Shown here piece by piece: positions 23,489 to 35,261 of a DNA stretch of 64,000 nucleotides. The notes beneath the pieces are model-generated. The model saw nothing but the letters and a program-made list of their open reading frames with translations, made no database searches and had not been told where the DNA came from. The stretch's first letter is position 1. Every line of letters begins with the position of its first letter. Source of the stretch: Escarpia spicata (taxonomy: Eukaryota; Annelida; Polychaeta; Sabellida; Siboglinidae); contig OZ023206.1 in assembly GCA_963995525.1 (NCBI GenBank), positions 2,431,565 to 2,495,564 on the forward strand, read 5' to 3'. Position numbers and translations under genes: made by a program.

Positions 23489-23569
23489 GATATTCGTAGT
23501 AGACAAACCGCCACCACAGATCATCAAAGTTGTCAACACAAAGAGTGGAGTCTTCTCCATGGCAGTTCG
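23489..23569 (+). CDS. STAT: STAT exon, start of DNA-binding domain
   Basis: This 81-nt exon lies between TGTTTATTTCAG and GTGAGT, with one base at the start and two at the end. It encodes IFVVDKPPPQIIKVVNTKSG followed by VFSMAV. This is the conserved opening of the STAT DNA-binding domain, where the family has a F-(I/V)-(V/I)-E-K-x-P-P-Q-V-L-K-T-x-T-K pattern. The split Arg codon (CG+T) joins the next exon, 11 kb downstream across an intron packed with LINEs. Both splice sites are good consensus matches and neither is duplicated. Confidence 0.95.
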
Positions 23570-23659
23570 GTGAGTACATTTTCATACGACGTTGTTTAGC
23601 ATTCTTTATAAGATGTCAACACTACTATTTATTAGTCAATTTTTTATTTGAAAATATAT

Positions 23660-24310
23660 TGTAAAACAAACAGACCTATTTCTTTGTTGCCCCAGTTCTC
23701 AAAAATACTTGAGAAATTATACAGTGAGAGGTTAGATAGTTTTCTAAATAAGTATAATATACTCAGTTCTAGTCAATATGGATTTAGATCAAGCACGTCA
23801 ACATCTCATGCCTTAATAGAATTGGTCGAAGAAATTACTAATTCTCTTGATAATAATAAATATGCCATTGGCATATTTGTTGACCTTAAGAAAGCATTTG
23901 ATACGGTTAAACATGATATATTGGCAAAAAATATATATTTTTATGATATTCGTGGTGTTGCACATCAGTGGATTATGATGTACTTGAAAAACAGAAGTCA
24001 GTTTGTTCACTATGATAATTGTGATTCAGACTCAATACTCAAAATATCTTGTGGTGTCCCACTCTTCTTCTAGCCCTTTTCGACTTCAAAACTGTGATTT
24101 ACAATTGTATACTTGGCATTTTTGTGTATTGTATATTGTGCGTGTATTATGTTGTTGAATATTGTGCATGTATTATGTTGTTGAATATTGTGCATGTATT
24201 ATGTTGTTGAATATTGTGCATGTACTATGTTGTTGAATATTGTGCATGTATTATGTTGTTGAATATTGTGCATGTACTATGTTGTTGTTGAATAAACGTT
24301 CATTCATATG
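23660..24310 (+). mobile_element. LINE reverse-transcriptase fragment with 3' tail
   Basis: The frame from 23648 reads RPISLLPQFSKILEKLYSER, SQYGFRSSTSTSHALIELVE, GIFVDLKKAFDTVKHDIL and ILKISCGVP. These are the finger and palm blocks of a non-LTR reverse transcriptase of the Jockey/CR1-like group. The coding part stops right at SCGVP and jumps to a 3' region, so the catalytic YADD/FADD block is deleted and the 5' part is missing. The 3' region holds about six copies of a 26-bp repeat (ATTATGTTGTTGAATATTGT) and ends AATAAACGTTCATTCAT. Confidence 0.88.
24118..24290. repeat. 26-bp tandem repeat in the LINE 3' region
   Basis: About 6.5 units contain TATTATGTTGTTGAATATTG and TGCATG. It sits where the 3' untranslated region of the truncated LINE is expected. 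Confidence 0.92.
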
Positions 24311-24427
24311 TGTGTGCACAATAACCTTGAGTATTGTTAATGATTAAAAAGTAAAGTACACTTTGAAAACCGTGGTATTATGTTTTATTCTATTACTGGT
24401 TTTTAGTCCTTTGGGCTGAAGGTCCAA

Positions 24428-24915
24428 CTGACTATTGCCATCACTCTGCGTCTGCCATTAGCTGCCGTATCTCAGAAACCGTTCAGCAACTTTTTCTATA
24501 ATTTTGAATAGACATATCTTAGGGCACTGCCACTATGCATGAGAAATCTGTATTTGATTGAATCATTCTAAGGGCTCCCTAGGGCCTCCAAGGACCCCAA
24601 AACTGTTTTAAAAAAATTAAAAAACTGTTTAAATTTTTTTTCTTTTAAACTGTTCAGCAACTTTTTCTCTAAATTTGCTTATACATATCATGTGGTAGTG
24701 TCACTGTACACAAGAAATCTGTATTTGATTGAATCATTCTAAGGGCAACTAATGACTCCCCAAAAAAGACCCCAAAACTGGTAAATTTTCACATTTTGCC
24801 TATTTTTCCAAAAACTCTTCTGTAACGTTTTCTCTAATTTTGCATAGACATTTCATGTGGTAGTGTCACTATACACAAGAAATATGTATTTGATTAAATC
24901 ATTCAAAGGTCCCCT
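24428..24915. repeat. Dispersed repeat A, copy 2, with internal re-duplications
   Basis: 24428-24600 matches 7574-7750. The blocks at 24645-24760 and 24820-24915 repeat the parts with TTCAGCAACTTTTTCT, GTGTCACTATACACAAGAAA and GATTGAATCATTC. The unit is thus partly tandem here and may be an old satellite-like or mobile sequence of unknown class. Confidence 0.8.
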
Positions 24916-25174
24916 AAAATGCTAAATTTGCTAACTAAATTGTCTGCTGCAGGAGCAGCTCTGTCTGGCTAATCCCTTTTCCTACAACATTTGTCACACC
25001 TCACAGGGTCTGCCTAATGGAAACTGTGACTACAGTGTAATCTGTAATTGGTCACTGGCAGAGGCTTCCAGGTTCCTTTTTTGCACAATACACAAAATCT
25101 ACTGCTAGGGGATAGTCTCAAGGGCCCTTCTCAAAACCACATCACTAGATAGTGTATACATTTTGCATTTGGGG

Positions 25175-25460
25175 GGCCTGTGTCAGCCTTCTTCTCATGT
25201 GCTGTAGAGTTACCACAAGCAGAAAACTTGTCTCCTTTGTTATTTGCAATTTACCTGAATGATTTTGAACGGGGTGTTAGTCATAATTATAAGGGACTTG
25301 ACAAGGCAGCTGGTGAAATTTACAACAACCTTAGTGATGATGATGTAGACATTTTCTTGAAAAAGTATGTTCTACTATATGCTGCTGATACTAGAACAAT
25401 TCAATCAAATACAGATTTCTTGTCAACTCTTCTAATGGTTGACATTTGGTTGTTTCAGGA
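25175..25460 (+). pseudogene. LINE reverse-transcriptase fragment (second family)
   Basis: It encodes ENLSPLLFAIYLNDFERGVS and, about 35 residues on, VLLYAADTRTIQSNTDFL. These are the RT block after the GVRQG motif and a mutated catalytic box (YAAD instead of YADD). It is truncated on both sides and abuts the CR1-like element. The family is not the same as that of the neighbouring LINEs. Confidence 0.75.
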
Positions 25461-25484
25461 TGACCCCTTAAAATATAAGCCCAA

Positions 25485-28400
25485 CTGTCCAGGGGTCTAG
25501 TGGGTGCTGGCTGGGAAGCTATTCCCCTTCCCAAAACATCTAATGTGTGAAGAAGAGGGCGTGGGATTCATAGATTTATGGGGGTACTTTGTTGGGAGAG
25601 AAGATATGTACATGAGAGATGGCCTCCATCTAAGTGGAAAGGGGGCAGCAGTATTCTCAGAGAATCTGCTGCGATCTGTTGACAGTGGGACAAGTTGCAT
25701 CTATTTAAACTAGATTCGCAGGGGGGACTCACAAAGAAGCCTGAAACTGGAGGCATAGATAAAGACAGCACAAATAAATCAGCAAAGAACAGTCTGGAAA
25801 ACTCTTCTGAAGCTGGATATAAACGTGTTTGTTTAAATGCTAGGAGTATAGTAAACAAAAGAAATGAACTAAACATTATGGTACAAGATATTGATCCTCA
25901 CATAATAGGTATAACCGAATCATGGGCAACCACCGATATATCAGATGCTGAATTGGGTCTGACAGGATATGTAATGTTTAGGAAAGATAGAATAGGAAGA
26001 AGGGGAGGTGGAGTTATTTTATATATTAAAGAATCTATCCAGGCTTATGAAATAAAATTAGACAGAGAAGCAGATTGCGAAGAAGCTGTTTGGTGTAACA
26101 TAGTTACAGGAAACTCAACGTTAACGGTTGGATTAGTTTATCGAAGTTCAAACATAAGCATAGAAGAGAAAAAATACAAAACATTATAAGGGAAGTAAGC
26201 AAACGGGACTGTATTATTATGGGGGATTTTAACCACGGGCATATACAATGGAAATCTCTACAGAGTATGGGTAGTGAGGACCACAAGTTTTTAGTTTTAG
26301 TACAAGATAGTTTCCTTTCTCAACATGTGCTAGAACCAACCAGGGGAGAGAATGTGTTAGACATAGTTTTGTCCTCACAGAATTAATTAGTTGACAATGT
26401 CAAGATATGTGAGCCACTGGGGAGTACTGATCACAACCAGATACATTTTACCATCAAAGTAAAATCAGAAAGGAATAGTAAAAAGCAGTATAGGAGAAAT
26501 TTCCACAAAGGAAGGTATAAGGACATGAGGAAATATTTAGCAAAGATAGACTGGAATAACACACTGAAGAATAAGACAGCAACAGAATGCTGGAATATCT
26601 TAAAGAATGAAATTGAATGCATCATCGTCAAATTTGTTCCCTTAAAAAACACGGGAAATGGTCTAAAAAGAAACACTTATCGAAAGAAGCCATTTAGACA
26701 AATTAAGTATAAACAAATGATGTGGAAGTCATATAGACGTACTGGAAATGACGAAGACTACAACATTTATAAAGAAGCACTAAACCAAGCTACAGCTGAA
26801 ATTAGAAATTCAAAGATGAACATAAATTAGCTTGTAATATAAAACATGATGGCAAGAGTTTTTATGCATATGTTCGAAGCAAACAGAAAGTTCAGGATAA
26901 GGTCGGTCCTCTAGAAGATAGTGCTGGAAATATAATATCAGAGAGATTCTTAATGGCAGAAGACCTGAATGAGTATTTTAGTTCAGTGTTTACCAGAGAA
27001 GACATTAGTTCACTGCCAGTACCAGAGGCTAAGTTCAAGGGGGCAGAATCAGACTATTTAAGACAGTTAATTGTAACCCCAGATATGGTAGCTAAGAAAA
27101 TTAGGGCTATGAAGGATAATAAATCACCTGGAGTGGATGGTATTCCACCCAAACTACTATTGGAAATTGTAGAACAAATTAGCATACCGCTTGCAACAGT
27201 TTTCAACTTGTCATTAGAAGAGGGAGTGGTTCCTTTAGAATGGAAAGAAGCAAACGTTATACTGTTATTTAAAAAAGGTTTGAGAAACAAGTCAAATAAT
27301 TATAGACCAGTGAGTTTAACATCGGTGATTTGTAAATTATTAGAAAGGCTAATTAAAGATCACATGGTGGATTTTCTTGCTAAACATAACTTGATAAACC
27401 CATCTCAACATGGGTTTCTAAAAGTGAGGTCATGCTTAACAAATATGTTATGTTTTTTGGAAGATATCACTAAGTGGGTAGACGAGGGATCACCAGTAGA
27501 TATCGTCTACTTAGATTTTCTAAAAGCTTTCGACAAAGTGCCACATCAAAGATTACTGCTTAAACTAAAGGCCCATGGCATAGGAAATGGTATAATTAAC
27601 TGGATAGAAAAATGGCTGATTGACAGAAGACAACGGGTAGTTGTTGATGGGAGGCTTCAAACTGGAAATCAGTTTTGAGTGGGGTTCCACAGAGATCAGT
27701 ACTGGGACCTATATTATTCTTAATATATATATATATGTTGAAATTTGCAGATGATACAAAAGTGTTTAGAAGGATTAAAAGTGATGGAGATAGACAGCAT
27801 TTACAAGATGATCTTGATAGGTTGATCAAATGGTCTGAAAAGTGGCAAATGTCGTTCAATTTTGGGAAATGTAAATGCCTTCACACAGGACATGGGAACG
27901 AATATGTAGACTATACAATGGGGGAACTGTACTAAGTACTACTGTAAAAGAAAAAGACTTAGGGCTGACAATTAGTGCTGACATGAAGGTTTCAGAGCAG
28001 TGTGGAATTGCAGCTTCAAAAGGAAATCAAATCCTTGGATTGATTAGGTGAAATATAGCATATAAAGAAAAACAACTACCGGGTAATAATGCTGTTGTAC
28101 AAAACAATAGTTAGAAGGACAAAGATATGCTAGAAAGAGTACAGAGGAGAGCGACTAAAATGATACCAAAACTGAGGGATCTTAGTTATGAAAAACGCCT
28201 AAAAGAATGTGGTTTAACAACACTAGAGTCCAGGAGATTGAAAGGAGATCAGATAGAAGTGTTTAAAATATTGAATGGTTGTGAAAATATTGATAGAATT
28301 TTTTTTTCTTTTTCAGTTAAGAAAGATAGAAAGACTAGAGGACATGAAGTTACATTAGTAAAGGAGCAGTGTAGATTAGATATAAGAAAGTTCTCATTTT

Positions 28401-28610
28401 CACAAAGGACTGTGAATGAGTGGAACAGATTATCTGATGATTGTGTGGGTGCTATTAGTGTGAATATGTTTAAAAATAAAATTGACACATACCTCAGAAG
28501 GGCTGGATATATGTAGATAAAAGGGTTGGACTCTCGATAAGCCAAAGGACTTCCTTGTCCACCTGCCATCTAGAATTAATTCTCTGGATGGCAATCTTGT
28601 TCAATCTTGT
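25485..28610 (+). mobile_element. CR1-like LINE, nearly complete but inactivated
   Basis: The order is: the ORF1 C-terminal esterase-like segment (GVGFIDLWGYFVGREDMYMR, DGLHLSGKGAAVF; stop at about 25711); ORF2 endonuclease (LNARSIVNKRNELNIMVQD, IIGITESWATTDIS, RRGGGVILYIKES); reverse transcriptase (KDNKSPGVDGIPPKLL, NYRPVSLTSVICKLLERLIK, VYLDFLKAFDKVPHQRLL, SGVPQRSVLGPILFLIYI, KFADDTKVF); and the C-terminal region to the stop at 28514 (ERVQRRATKMIPKLRDLSYE, FSQRTVNEWNRL). Frame breaks occur near 26187, 26385, 26828 and 27676, and a small deletion replaced by TA repeats lies between LFLIYI and KFADDT near 27725-27745. The tail is GATGGCAATCTTGTTCAATC with TTGTTAAATC repeats. The FADD catalytic residues remain, but the element cannot be active. 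Confidence 0.93.
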
Positions 28611-28719
28611 TAAATCTGTCACATGCCGAGTCTGTGTCTTGCATGGATATCTATTTTTATGCAGTTGTTTTATATAAGCAGGAAGTTTGTTAAATTAGTT
28701 ATTTCTTTTACAGAAAAGT

Positions 28720-29330
28720 AATTCCCAGTATCTCATCAATGCATTTATTTAAAAACAACATTTTATTTTCTACTATAATTATTCCTCTAAATGCAAGACA
28801 TGGTGCAATATGTGAACAGTAAACATGTCAACATTTTACTTCCATCATAACCCTTTATGGTCTGTAACTATGATTCACCAAAAAACATTTTATTAATAAT
28901 TACCTATAGGGTTGTTTGATTTCTGCCCAGCAGAAACGGCAACAATAGGAAATACATGCCATTGATAGGCAAAGTGTTCTTTTTATAGAGAACGTCAGTT
29001 TCTTTCTGTACCTGTCTACATATGATAACCATTTGTCCGCCCTGCTCACAATAAACATCACATGAATGATAAAAGGAAGATCACTGCCACTTAACTTGTG
29101 GATTATTATTATAAAACTGCTCTGCTACTGCTTGGTGGACAGTTAATTAGTGGCTCAAGTTCAAATACATCAGGACGTTTTTCACACCTGCATGGTAGTT
29201 TAGGCTCAGTAGTGTGCTGGCAGCCACTAAACCTACAGGCTTGTGTGAAAAGGATAGTTGGCAGAAGAACTAACTTCAAAGCACCATTGCATCCATTTAG
29301 CCAGGCAGCAGTCACATGGTCACATGGTCT
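28720..29330. repeat. Dispersed repeat B, copy 2 (long form)
   Basis: It matches 11603-11945 and has about 255 bp more in the middle (28790-29046). It contains no protein similarity that I recognise. It lies between the CR1-like LINE and the next LINE. Confidence 0.88.
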
Positions 29331-29772
29331 CTGTTGCCTCCAGTAGTAGCGTAAAGATGTCGGATTGCGGAGATTGGATTAATATGCTATACTCAATTAG
29401 ATTTGTAAATGGACAATGATATTAGTATTGATCGGATCGAAACAAATGGAAATTTTAATTTTAGAAAGTTGTACAGTGATGTTAATCTTCACGAATGTGG
29501 CATATATCATGACTCTCCTTTTTCTTTAAATACAAGTGATTGCAAATACTTCACCCCGATTGAATTTTATATCTATCAATGTTCTGTATAAATTGCCACA
29601 AATTAGAGGCACATTGGGATTTTATGCAAGAATTACTTTTAAATTTATCTTCAAATGGCCACAGACTTGATATAATTGGTTTAACAGAAATATTAAAAAT
29701 TTGTGATTCCCAACAATATAATATAAGTGGGTACCACAGTTTACTTTTTAATACAAGACTACAGAATGATGA

Positions 29773-31228
29773 TGGTCACGGTGGAGTTGGACTATATGGT
29801 CACGGTGGAGTTGGACTGTATGGTCACGGTGGAGTTGTACTATATGGTCACGGTGGAGTTGGACTGTATGGTCACGGTGGAGTTGTACTATATGGTCACG
29901 GTGGAGTTGGACTATATGGTCACGGTGGAGTTGGACTATATGGTCACGGTGGAGTTGGACTATATGGTCACGGTGGAGTTGGACTATATGGTCACGGTGG
30001 AGTTGTACTATATGGTCACGGTGGAGTTGGACTATATGGTCACGGTGGAGTTGGACTATATGGTCACGGTGGAGTTGGACTATATGGTCACGGTGGAGTT
30101 GTACTATATGGTCACGGTGGAGTTGGACTATATGGTCACGGTGGAGTTGGACTATATGGTCACGGTGGAGTTGGACTATATGGTCACGGTGGAGTTGTAC
30201 TATATGGTCACGGTGGAGTTGTACTATATGGTCACGGTGGAGTTGGACTATATGGTCACGGTGGAGTTGTACTATATGGTCACGGTGGAGTTGGACTATA
30301 TGGTCACGGTGGAGTTGGACTATATGGTCACGGTGGAGTTGGACTATATGGTCACGGTGGAGTTGTACTATATGGTCACGGTGGAGTTGTACTATATGGT
30401 CACGGTGGAGTTGGACTATATGGTCACGGTGGAGTTGGACTATATGGTCACGGTGGAGTTGGACTATATGGTCACGGTGGAGTTGGACTATATGGTCACG
30501 GTGGAGTTGTACTATATGGTCACGGTGGAGTTGGACTATATGGTCACGGTGGAGTTGGACTATATGGTCACGGTGGAGTTGGACAAATGGTCACGGTGGA
30601 GTTGGACTATATGGTCACGGTGGAGTTGGACTATATGGTCACGGTGGAGTTGGACTATATGGTCACGGTGGAGTTGGACTCTATGGTCACGGTGGAGTTG
30701 GACTATATGGTCACGGTGGAGTTGGACTATATGGTCACGGTGAAGTTGGACTGTATGGTCACGGTGGAGTTGGACTGTATGGTCACGGTGGAGTTGGACT
30801 ATATGGTCACGGTGAAGTTGGACTGTATGGTCACGGTGGAGTTGTACTATATGGTCACGGTGGAGTTGGACTGTATGGTCACGGTGGAGTTGAACTGTAT
30901 GGTCACGGTGGAGTTGGACTGTATGGTCACGGTGGAGTTGGACTGTATGGTCACGGTGGAGTTGGACTCTATGGTCACGGTGGAGTTGGACTATATGGTC
31001 ACGGTGGAGTTGGACTATATGGTCACGGTGGAGTTGGACTGTATGGTCACGGTGGAGTTGGACTGTATGGTCACGGTGGAGTTGGACTGTATGGTCACGG
31101 TGGAGTTGGACTGTATGGTCACGGTGGAGTTGGACTGTATGGTCACGGTGGAGTTGGACTGTATGGTCACGGTGGAGTTGGACTGTATGGTCACGGTGGA
31201 GTTGGACTGTATGGTCACGGTGGAGTTG
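29773..31228. repeat. 24-bp minisatellite inside the LINE endonuclease, about 60 copies
   Basis: The monomer GGTCACGGTGGAGTTGGACT followed by ATAT encodes GHGGVGLY. The endonuclease reads ...QNDDGHGGVGLY just before the array and ...GGVGTYSNESFSYF just after it, so a single eight-codon block has been amplified in place. One 23-bp unit at about 30583 shifts the frame. ATAT/GTAT variants are clustered, with GTAT prevailing in the 3' part. Confidence 0.97.
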
Positions 31229-31734
31229 GAACATATAGTAACGAAAGCTTCAGCTACTTTAAACGTGATGATCTTTCCATATTAATTCCTCATGTATCTA
31301 TATTCAATTATTAAGCTCCAGCCATTGTTACCGATAGGGGACTTTACCCCAGATTCGGGTAGAGATGATGATTGGCTCTCAGGCCAACTATAAAATAACA
31401 AATTAAATAAGGATACACTTTTATCAGATAATACTGTACTATAACAACTATTCAACATTAAACTTATATTGAAACATGTCACACACAAAATAAACTGACA
31501 GTAAACTTTTTTCGTAGTTTAATGCCTTTTAATCACATGCATATTCACTAGGTGGCAGCTCTCATGGCATAACATTCAAAAGGGCCATTCAGAGCCAGAC
31601 TACCATTCTGCCGAAGCCAAAAAACCAACGACTTCATAGATAACGTAATATCCCAAGGATTTATTCCGCATATAACCAAACCAACAAGAATAACTTCATA
31701 TTCAGCAACATTTATAGACCACTTATAGTAGTTA

Positions 31735-31870
31735 TAAGAAAGTTCTCATTTTCACAGAGGACTGTAAATGAATGCTGATTGAGTAGTGTGAATATGTATA
31801 AAAATAAAATTGACACATACCTCAGAAGGGTGGGATACACGTAGATAAAAGATTTAACAAGATTTAACAA
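31735..31870 (+). mobile_element. CR1 3' fragment inserted into the LINE
   Basis: ATAAGAAAGTTCTCATTTTC, ACAAAATTGACACATACCTC-like sequence and a GATTTAACAAGATT tail match the end of the CR1-like element at 28380-28600, with an internal deletion. It sits inside the endonuclease reading frame of the third LINE. Confidence 0.8.
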
Positions 31871-31884
31871 GATTGCCATCCAGA

Positions 31885-32400
31885 AAATTACTCTGGATGG
31901 CAGTTGGACAAGGAAGCCTTTTGGCTTATCGAGAGTCCAATACTTTTTATCTACATGTATCCCGCCTTTTTAAGGTGTGTGTCGATTTTATTTTTAAACA
32001 TATTCACGCTACTAGCACCAACACAATCAGGAGATAATCTGTTCCATTCATTTACAGTCCTTTGTGAGAATGAGAACTTTCTTATATATAATCTACACTG
32101 CTCCTTTACTAATGTAGTTTCATGTCCTCTGGTCCTTCTATTTTTCTTAACTGAGAAAAAAAAATTTCTATCAATATTTTCATAACCATTCAATATTTTA
32201 AACACTTCTATGTGATCTCCTCTCAATCTCCTGGTCTTTAGTGTTGTTAAACCACATTCTTTTAGGTGTATTTCGTAACTAAGATCCCTCAGATTTGGTA
32301 TCATTTTAGTCGCTCTCCTCTGTACTCTTTCTAGCATATCTATGTCCTTCTTGCGATATGGCCTCCATGCTTGTATACAATATTAAAGGGTTGGACTCTC
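31885..32400 (-). mobile_element. CR1 3' fragment, inverted
   Basis: The minus-strand frame from 32337 reads ERVQRRATKMIPNLRDLSYE, KECGLTTLKTRRLRGD and NEWNRLSPDCVGASSVNMFK. It matches the C-terminus of the CR1-like LINE at 28127-28516 at most positions. It lies tail to tail with the fragment at 31735-31870. Confidence 0.9.
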
Positions 32401-32470
32401 AATAAGCCAAAGGGCTTCCTTGTCCACCTACATCTAGAGTTAATTCTCTGGGTGCCAATCTTGTTAAATA
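32385..32470 (+). mobile_element. CR1 3' tail, third fragment
   Basis: GGGTTGGACTCTCAATAAGC and CTCTGGGTGCCAATCTTGTT match the terminal 90 bp of the CR1-like LINE (28520-28610). The third LINE's coding sequence resumes right after it. Confidence 0.82.
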
Positions 32471-34310
32471 ATCAAATCATACCCATCCTAGTTATGAATC
32501 AGGGATTATTATAACTGATTTAGCTGATCACTTTGGAATATTTCATATAATATATGGTGCACCTCAACCACAAAGATCAGTTGACTCAAAACAATATTTT
32601 ATCATTTAGAAATCTATTAACTAAGGCTGATTACTCAATTGTATTATCCTCTGCCAATGTGAGTGAAGCTTCCGATCATTTTATGATAATATATACAAAT
32701 CACTTTTTGAAATATCATGTCCAATTAAATCTATTAAAGTTAAGAAAAACTACATTAAACGTGAACCTTGGATGACATCAGGCACATTGACTTCATCACT
32801 AAATAAAGCAAAGTTATTCCGAAAGAAATTAAACAGCCCTAATCCAGAAATTATCAATAAATATAGAGAATATTGTAGAGTTTTTAATAAGTTTAAACAA
32901 ACAGCAAAAAGTACTTATTACACAAACATGCTGTAAGCACAATATCAAAGAAACATGGGCTGTGCTACGACAAGCAATACATAAACAAACAAAATTCTCC
33001 AAGCTACCTGAAACCTTCATTATAAACTGATAAGAAAATTATAATTTAAACAAAATTGCAGAAGAATTAAATAATTTTTTTGTTGGAATAGGTAAATCAA
33101 TAAGCAACTCAGCCCTTCCTGTTAAGCAATTTGACACAGACCTCCGAGGGAATTTTCCGGTACATTTGTTCATGCAACCCACGCTGACAACTGAAATTGA
33201 AACAATTGTACAAAAGCTTAAAACTAAAAATCAATCTTTTGTTACAATCTTGTTCCTGAAAACTTATAAACCGCAAAAGTAATTCCTGTTTTCAAATCAG
33301 GTAACAACAAAAAGTTTCATAATTATAGACCTATAAGCATTCTACCTGCGATTTCTAAAATAATGAAAAAAATTGTATGCAATAGATTAATCATGTTTTT
33401 AGAAAAGATGACATTCTATATAAACACCAGTATGGATTTCGTGCAAAACATTCTACTATTCACTCAATACTGCATATGCTCAAGGATACTGCAGATGCAA
33501 ACAATAAAAAAACAAATGACCTTACATTGGCTGTGTTTCTGGACTTTTCAAAGGCATATGATACAATTAACCATGATATTTACTGTACATTTTTATGGAA
33601 TTCGGGGAATAAATAATAAATGGTTTGCCAGTTATTTATAAAATCGAAAACAATATACTGATATATATATAAATGTCAATCATCACAAAAAAACATAAGT
33701 GGAGTACCCCAAGGTTCCATACTTCGACCAGTCTTATTCCTAATTTATATCAATGATATAACTAACTCTACATCTTTGAATTTATTGTCTTTTGCGGATG
33801 ACACAACTCTACTAATCAGGTCTTCATGTTGACATTTTAATAAACAGTATAAACCAAGAATTGATACATTTGTACGATTGGCTTTGTGCCAATAAATTGT
33901 CTTTAAATATTAAAAAGACACATTTTTGCATATTTAGTCCACCAAATATCAAATACCAGGTAAGTAATTGTATTAAAATAAACAGGGAAGTTATTAATCA
34001 TGTTGGTAAAAATAACAAAGAAGAAACAGTGAAGTTCTTGGGAATACATATTGATAAACACTTAACATGGAATAAGCATATTAATGTAAATAAATTATAA
34101 AATATCTAGAGCAATTTACACATTCATCGTTGTAATATAGTTATCGTAAACATGTGTATGTCGTAGTTTAAATGTATGCTTGTGGGGTCACAGGAAGATG
34201 GCATCTAACATGTCATGTGACCATGCAACACAACATTACATTTTTAAACAATTGTGTAATTGTTTATGTTGCTGTTTGTTGGTGTTGCAAAATAAAATTT
34301 GATTTGATTT

Positions 34311-34953
34311 GAAGGATTAAATAAGAATTTATCAAATAAAATCTTTAAAAAAAACATTTATACATGCGGTATAATGTCATATTTAACTTAAATAAAATAA
34401 AATGTATATTTCAAATATCATACAACAGCAATGCTGTAAGCCTGTAACATTATAAAATATATTACATTTAGATAAGATAGTGTCGCACACATATTGTACA
34501 GTATTACAGATTACGTTATTACGTCCCAACTGCATTAGCCAGCAGTCAAAATCGTCAACTCATGAATTAGTTAAAAAATATTTTATCTAAGGAAATCGAA
34601 ATCGTTCGAGATTACTAATTTACAAAATGTGATAACTGAGATGTTTTGTCGGGCGGACGATATGACTCCAAAACCAACTGTTTATTTTTAATACACTACC
34701 TAGATATAGTGATAATAAACATGTACAGAGTTTAATTACTTTCAAATAATGCATACATGTCCGTTCACATTTCTACCATGTGTTGCTTGAACTGAAATCT
34801 GAACTCCCGCACCAAAATGCCCATCCCAGCCATGTCGGGACACTAGGACACAGACGTATGCGCTTAAGGCAGGGATTACTGTACTCTATCTTCACCTGTG
34901 CTAGTCAGCTTTGAGAGCAAACTAAACCCTTTCTCACTGTCTTTCTCCCACAG
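34311..34953. other. AT-rich intron DNA, no feature recognised
   Basis: This is unique sequence between the LINE tail and the exon at 34954. No array or credible open frame was seen. Confidence 0.5.
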
Positions 34954-35182
34954 TCTGTTGGGCGCAGCAAGTCTTGGTCTTCCTGGCACAATCAAAGTCA
35001 CCGCTGAACTGTTACGTGAGAAAGACGTTGAGACGGCAATGGCGGGCGACCAAGTGGCAGGCATGTGTCAGGTGGTCAACGGAAAGGACAAGATAATGGA
35101 GACCAGTAAAACCCCCATGTCGGGGTGCTCTACGAAGACTGGCACGCTCGTGGCAAACTTTACTAAAGTTTGCCTGGAAAAG
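34954..35182 (+). CDS. STAT: STAT exon, DNA-binding domain
   Basis: This 229-nt exon is the longest in the window. It lies between TTTCTCCCACAG and GTAATA, starts with one base and ends in phase 0. It encodes LLGAASLGLPGTIKVTAELL, a middle segment containing DVETAMAGDQV and a cysteine-bearing loop, and then STKTGTLVANFTKVCLEK. It aligns with the immunoglobulin-like DNA-binding fold of STAT5/6, including the ATGTLSAHF-like strand (here KTGTLVANF). The donor GTAATA is weaker than consensus. A 29-bp array begins about 80 bp downstream. Confidence 0.95.
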
Positions 35183-35261
35183 GTAATATAAATGAACTTC
35201 TAGATGTTTCTGTGTACGGGAGATTCATCTTTTAAATGCAATAATGTATTTTAATTTGTTT

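Larger units (their letters stand above)
29400..34310 (+). mobile_element. Third LINE, decayed, split by an array and by inserted CR1 tails
   Basis: Endonuclease pieces: INCHKLEAHWDFMQELLLNL, HRLDIIGLTEILKICDSQQY (29580-29720); after the 24-bp array, GVGTYSNESFSYFKRDDLSI (about 31215); NDFIDNVISQGFIPHITKPT (about 31630); and after the inserted CR1 tails, ESGIIITDLADHFGIFHIIY (about 32495). Reverse-transcriptase pieces: YRPISILPAISKIMKKIV (about 33330), [42 protein letters not shown] and NKLSLNIKKTHFCIF (33880). Many frame changes and stops show decay. The 3' end is AAATAAAATTTGATTTGATT with TTTGA repeats near 34290. The catalytic FADD remains readable. Confidence 0.85.

Noticed and set aside
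25485..28610. Active LINE
   Set aside because: Stops and frame shifts interrupt ORF2 at several points, and a small deletion lies just before the FADD box.
29579..31285. 568-aa open frame with GHGGVGLY repeats as a silk- or glycine-rich protein
   Set aside because: Its start is LINE endonuclease sequence and the repeat is an amplified endonuclease motif. The frame shifts at about 30583 and there is no signal peptide.
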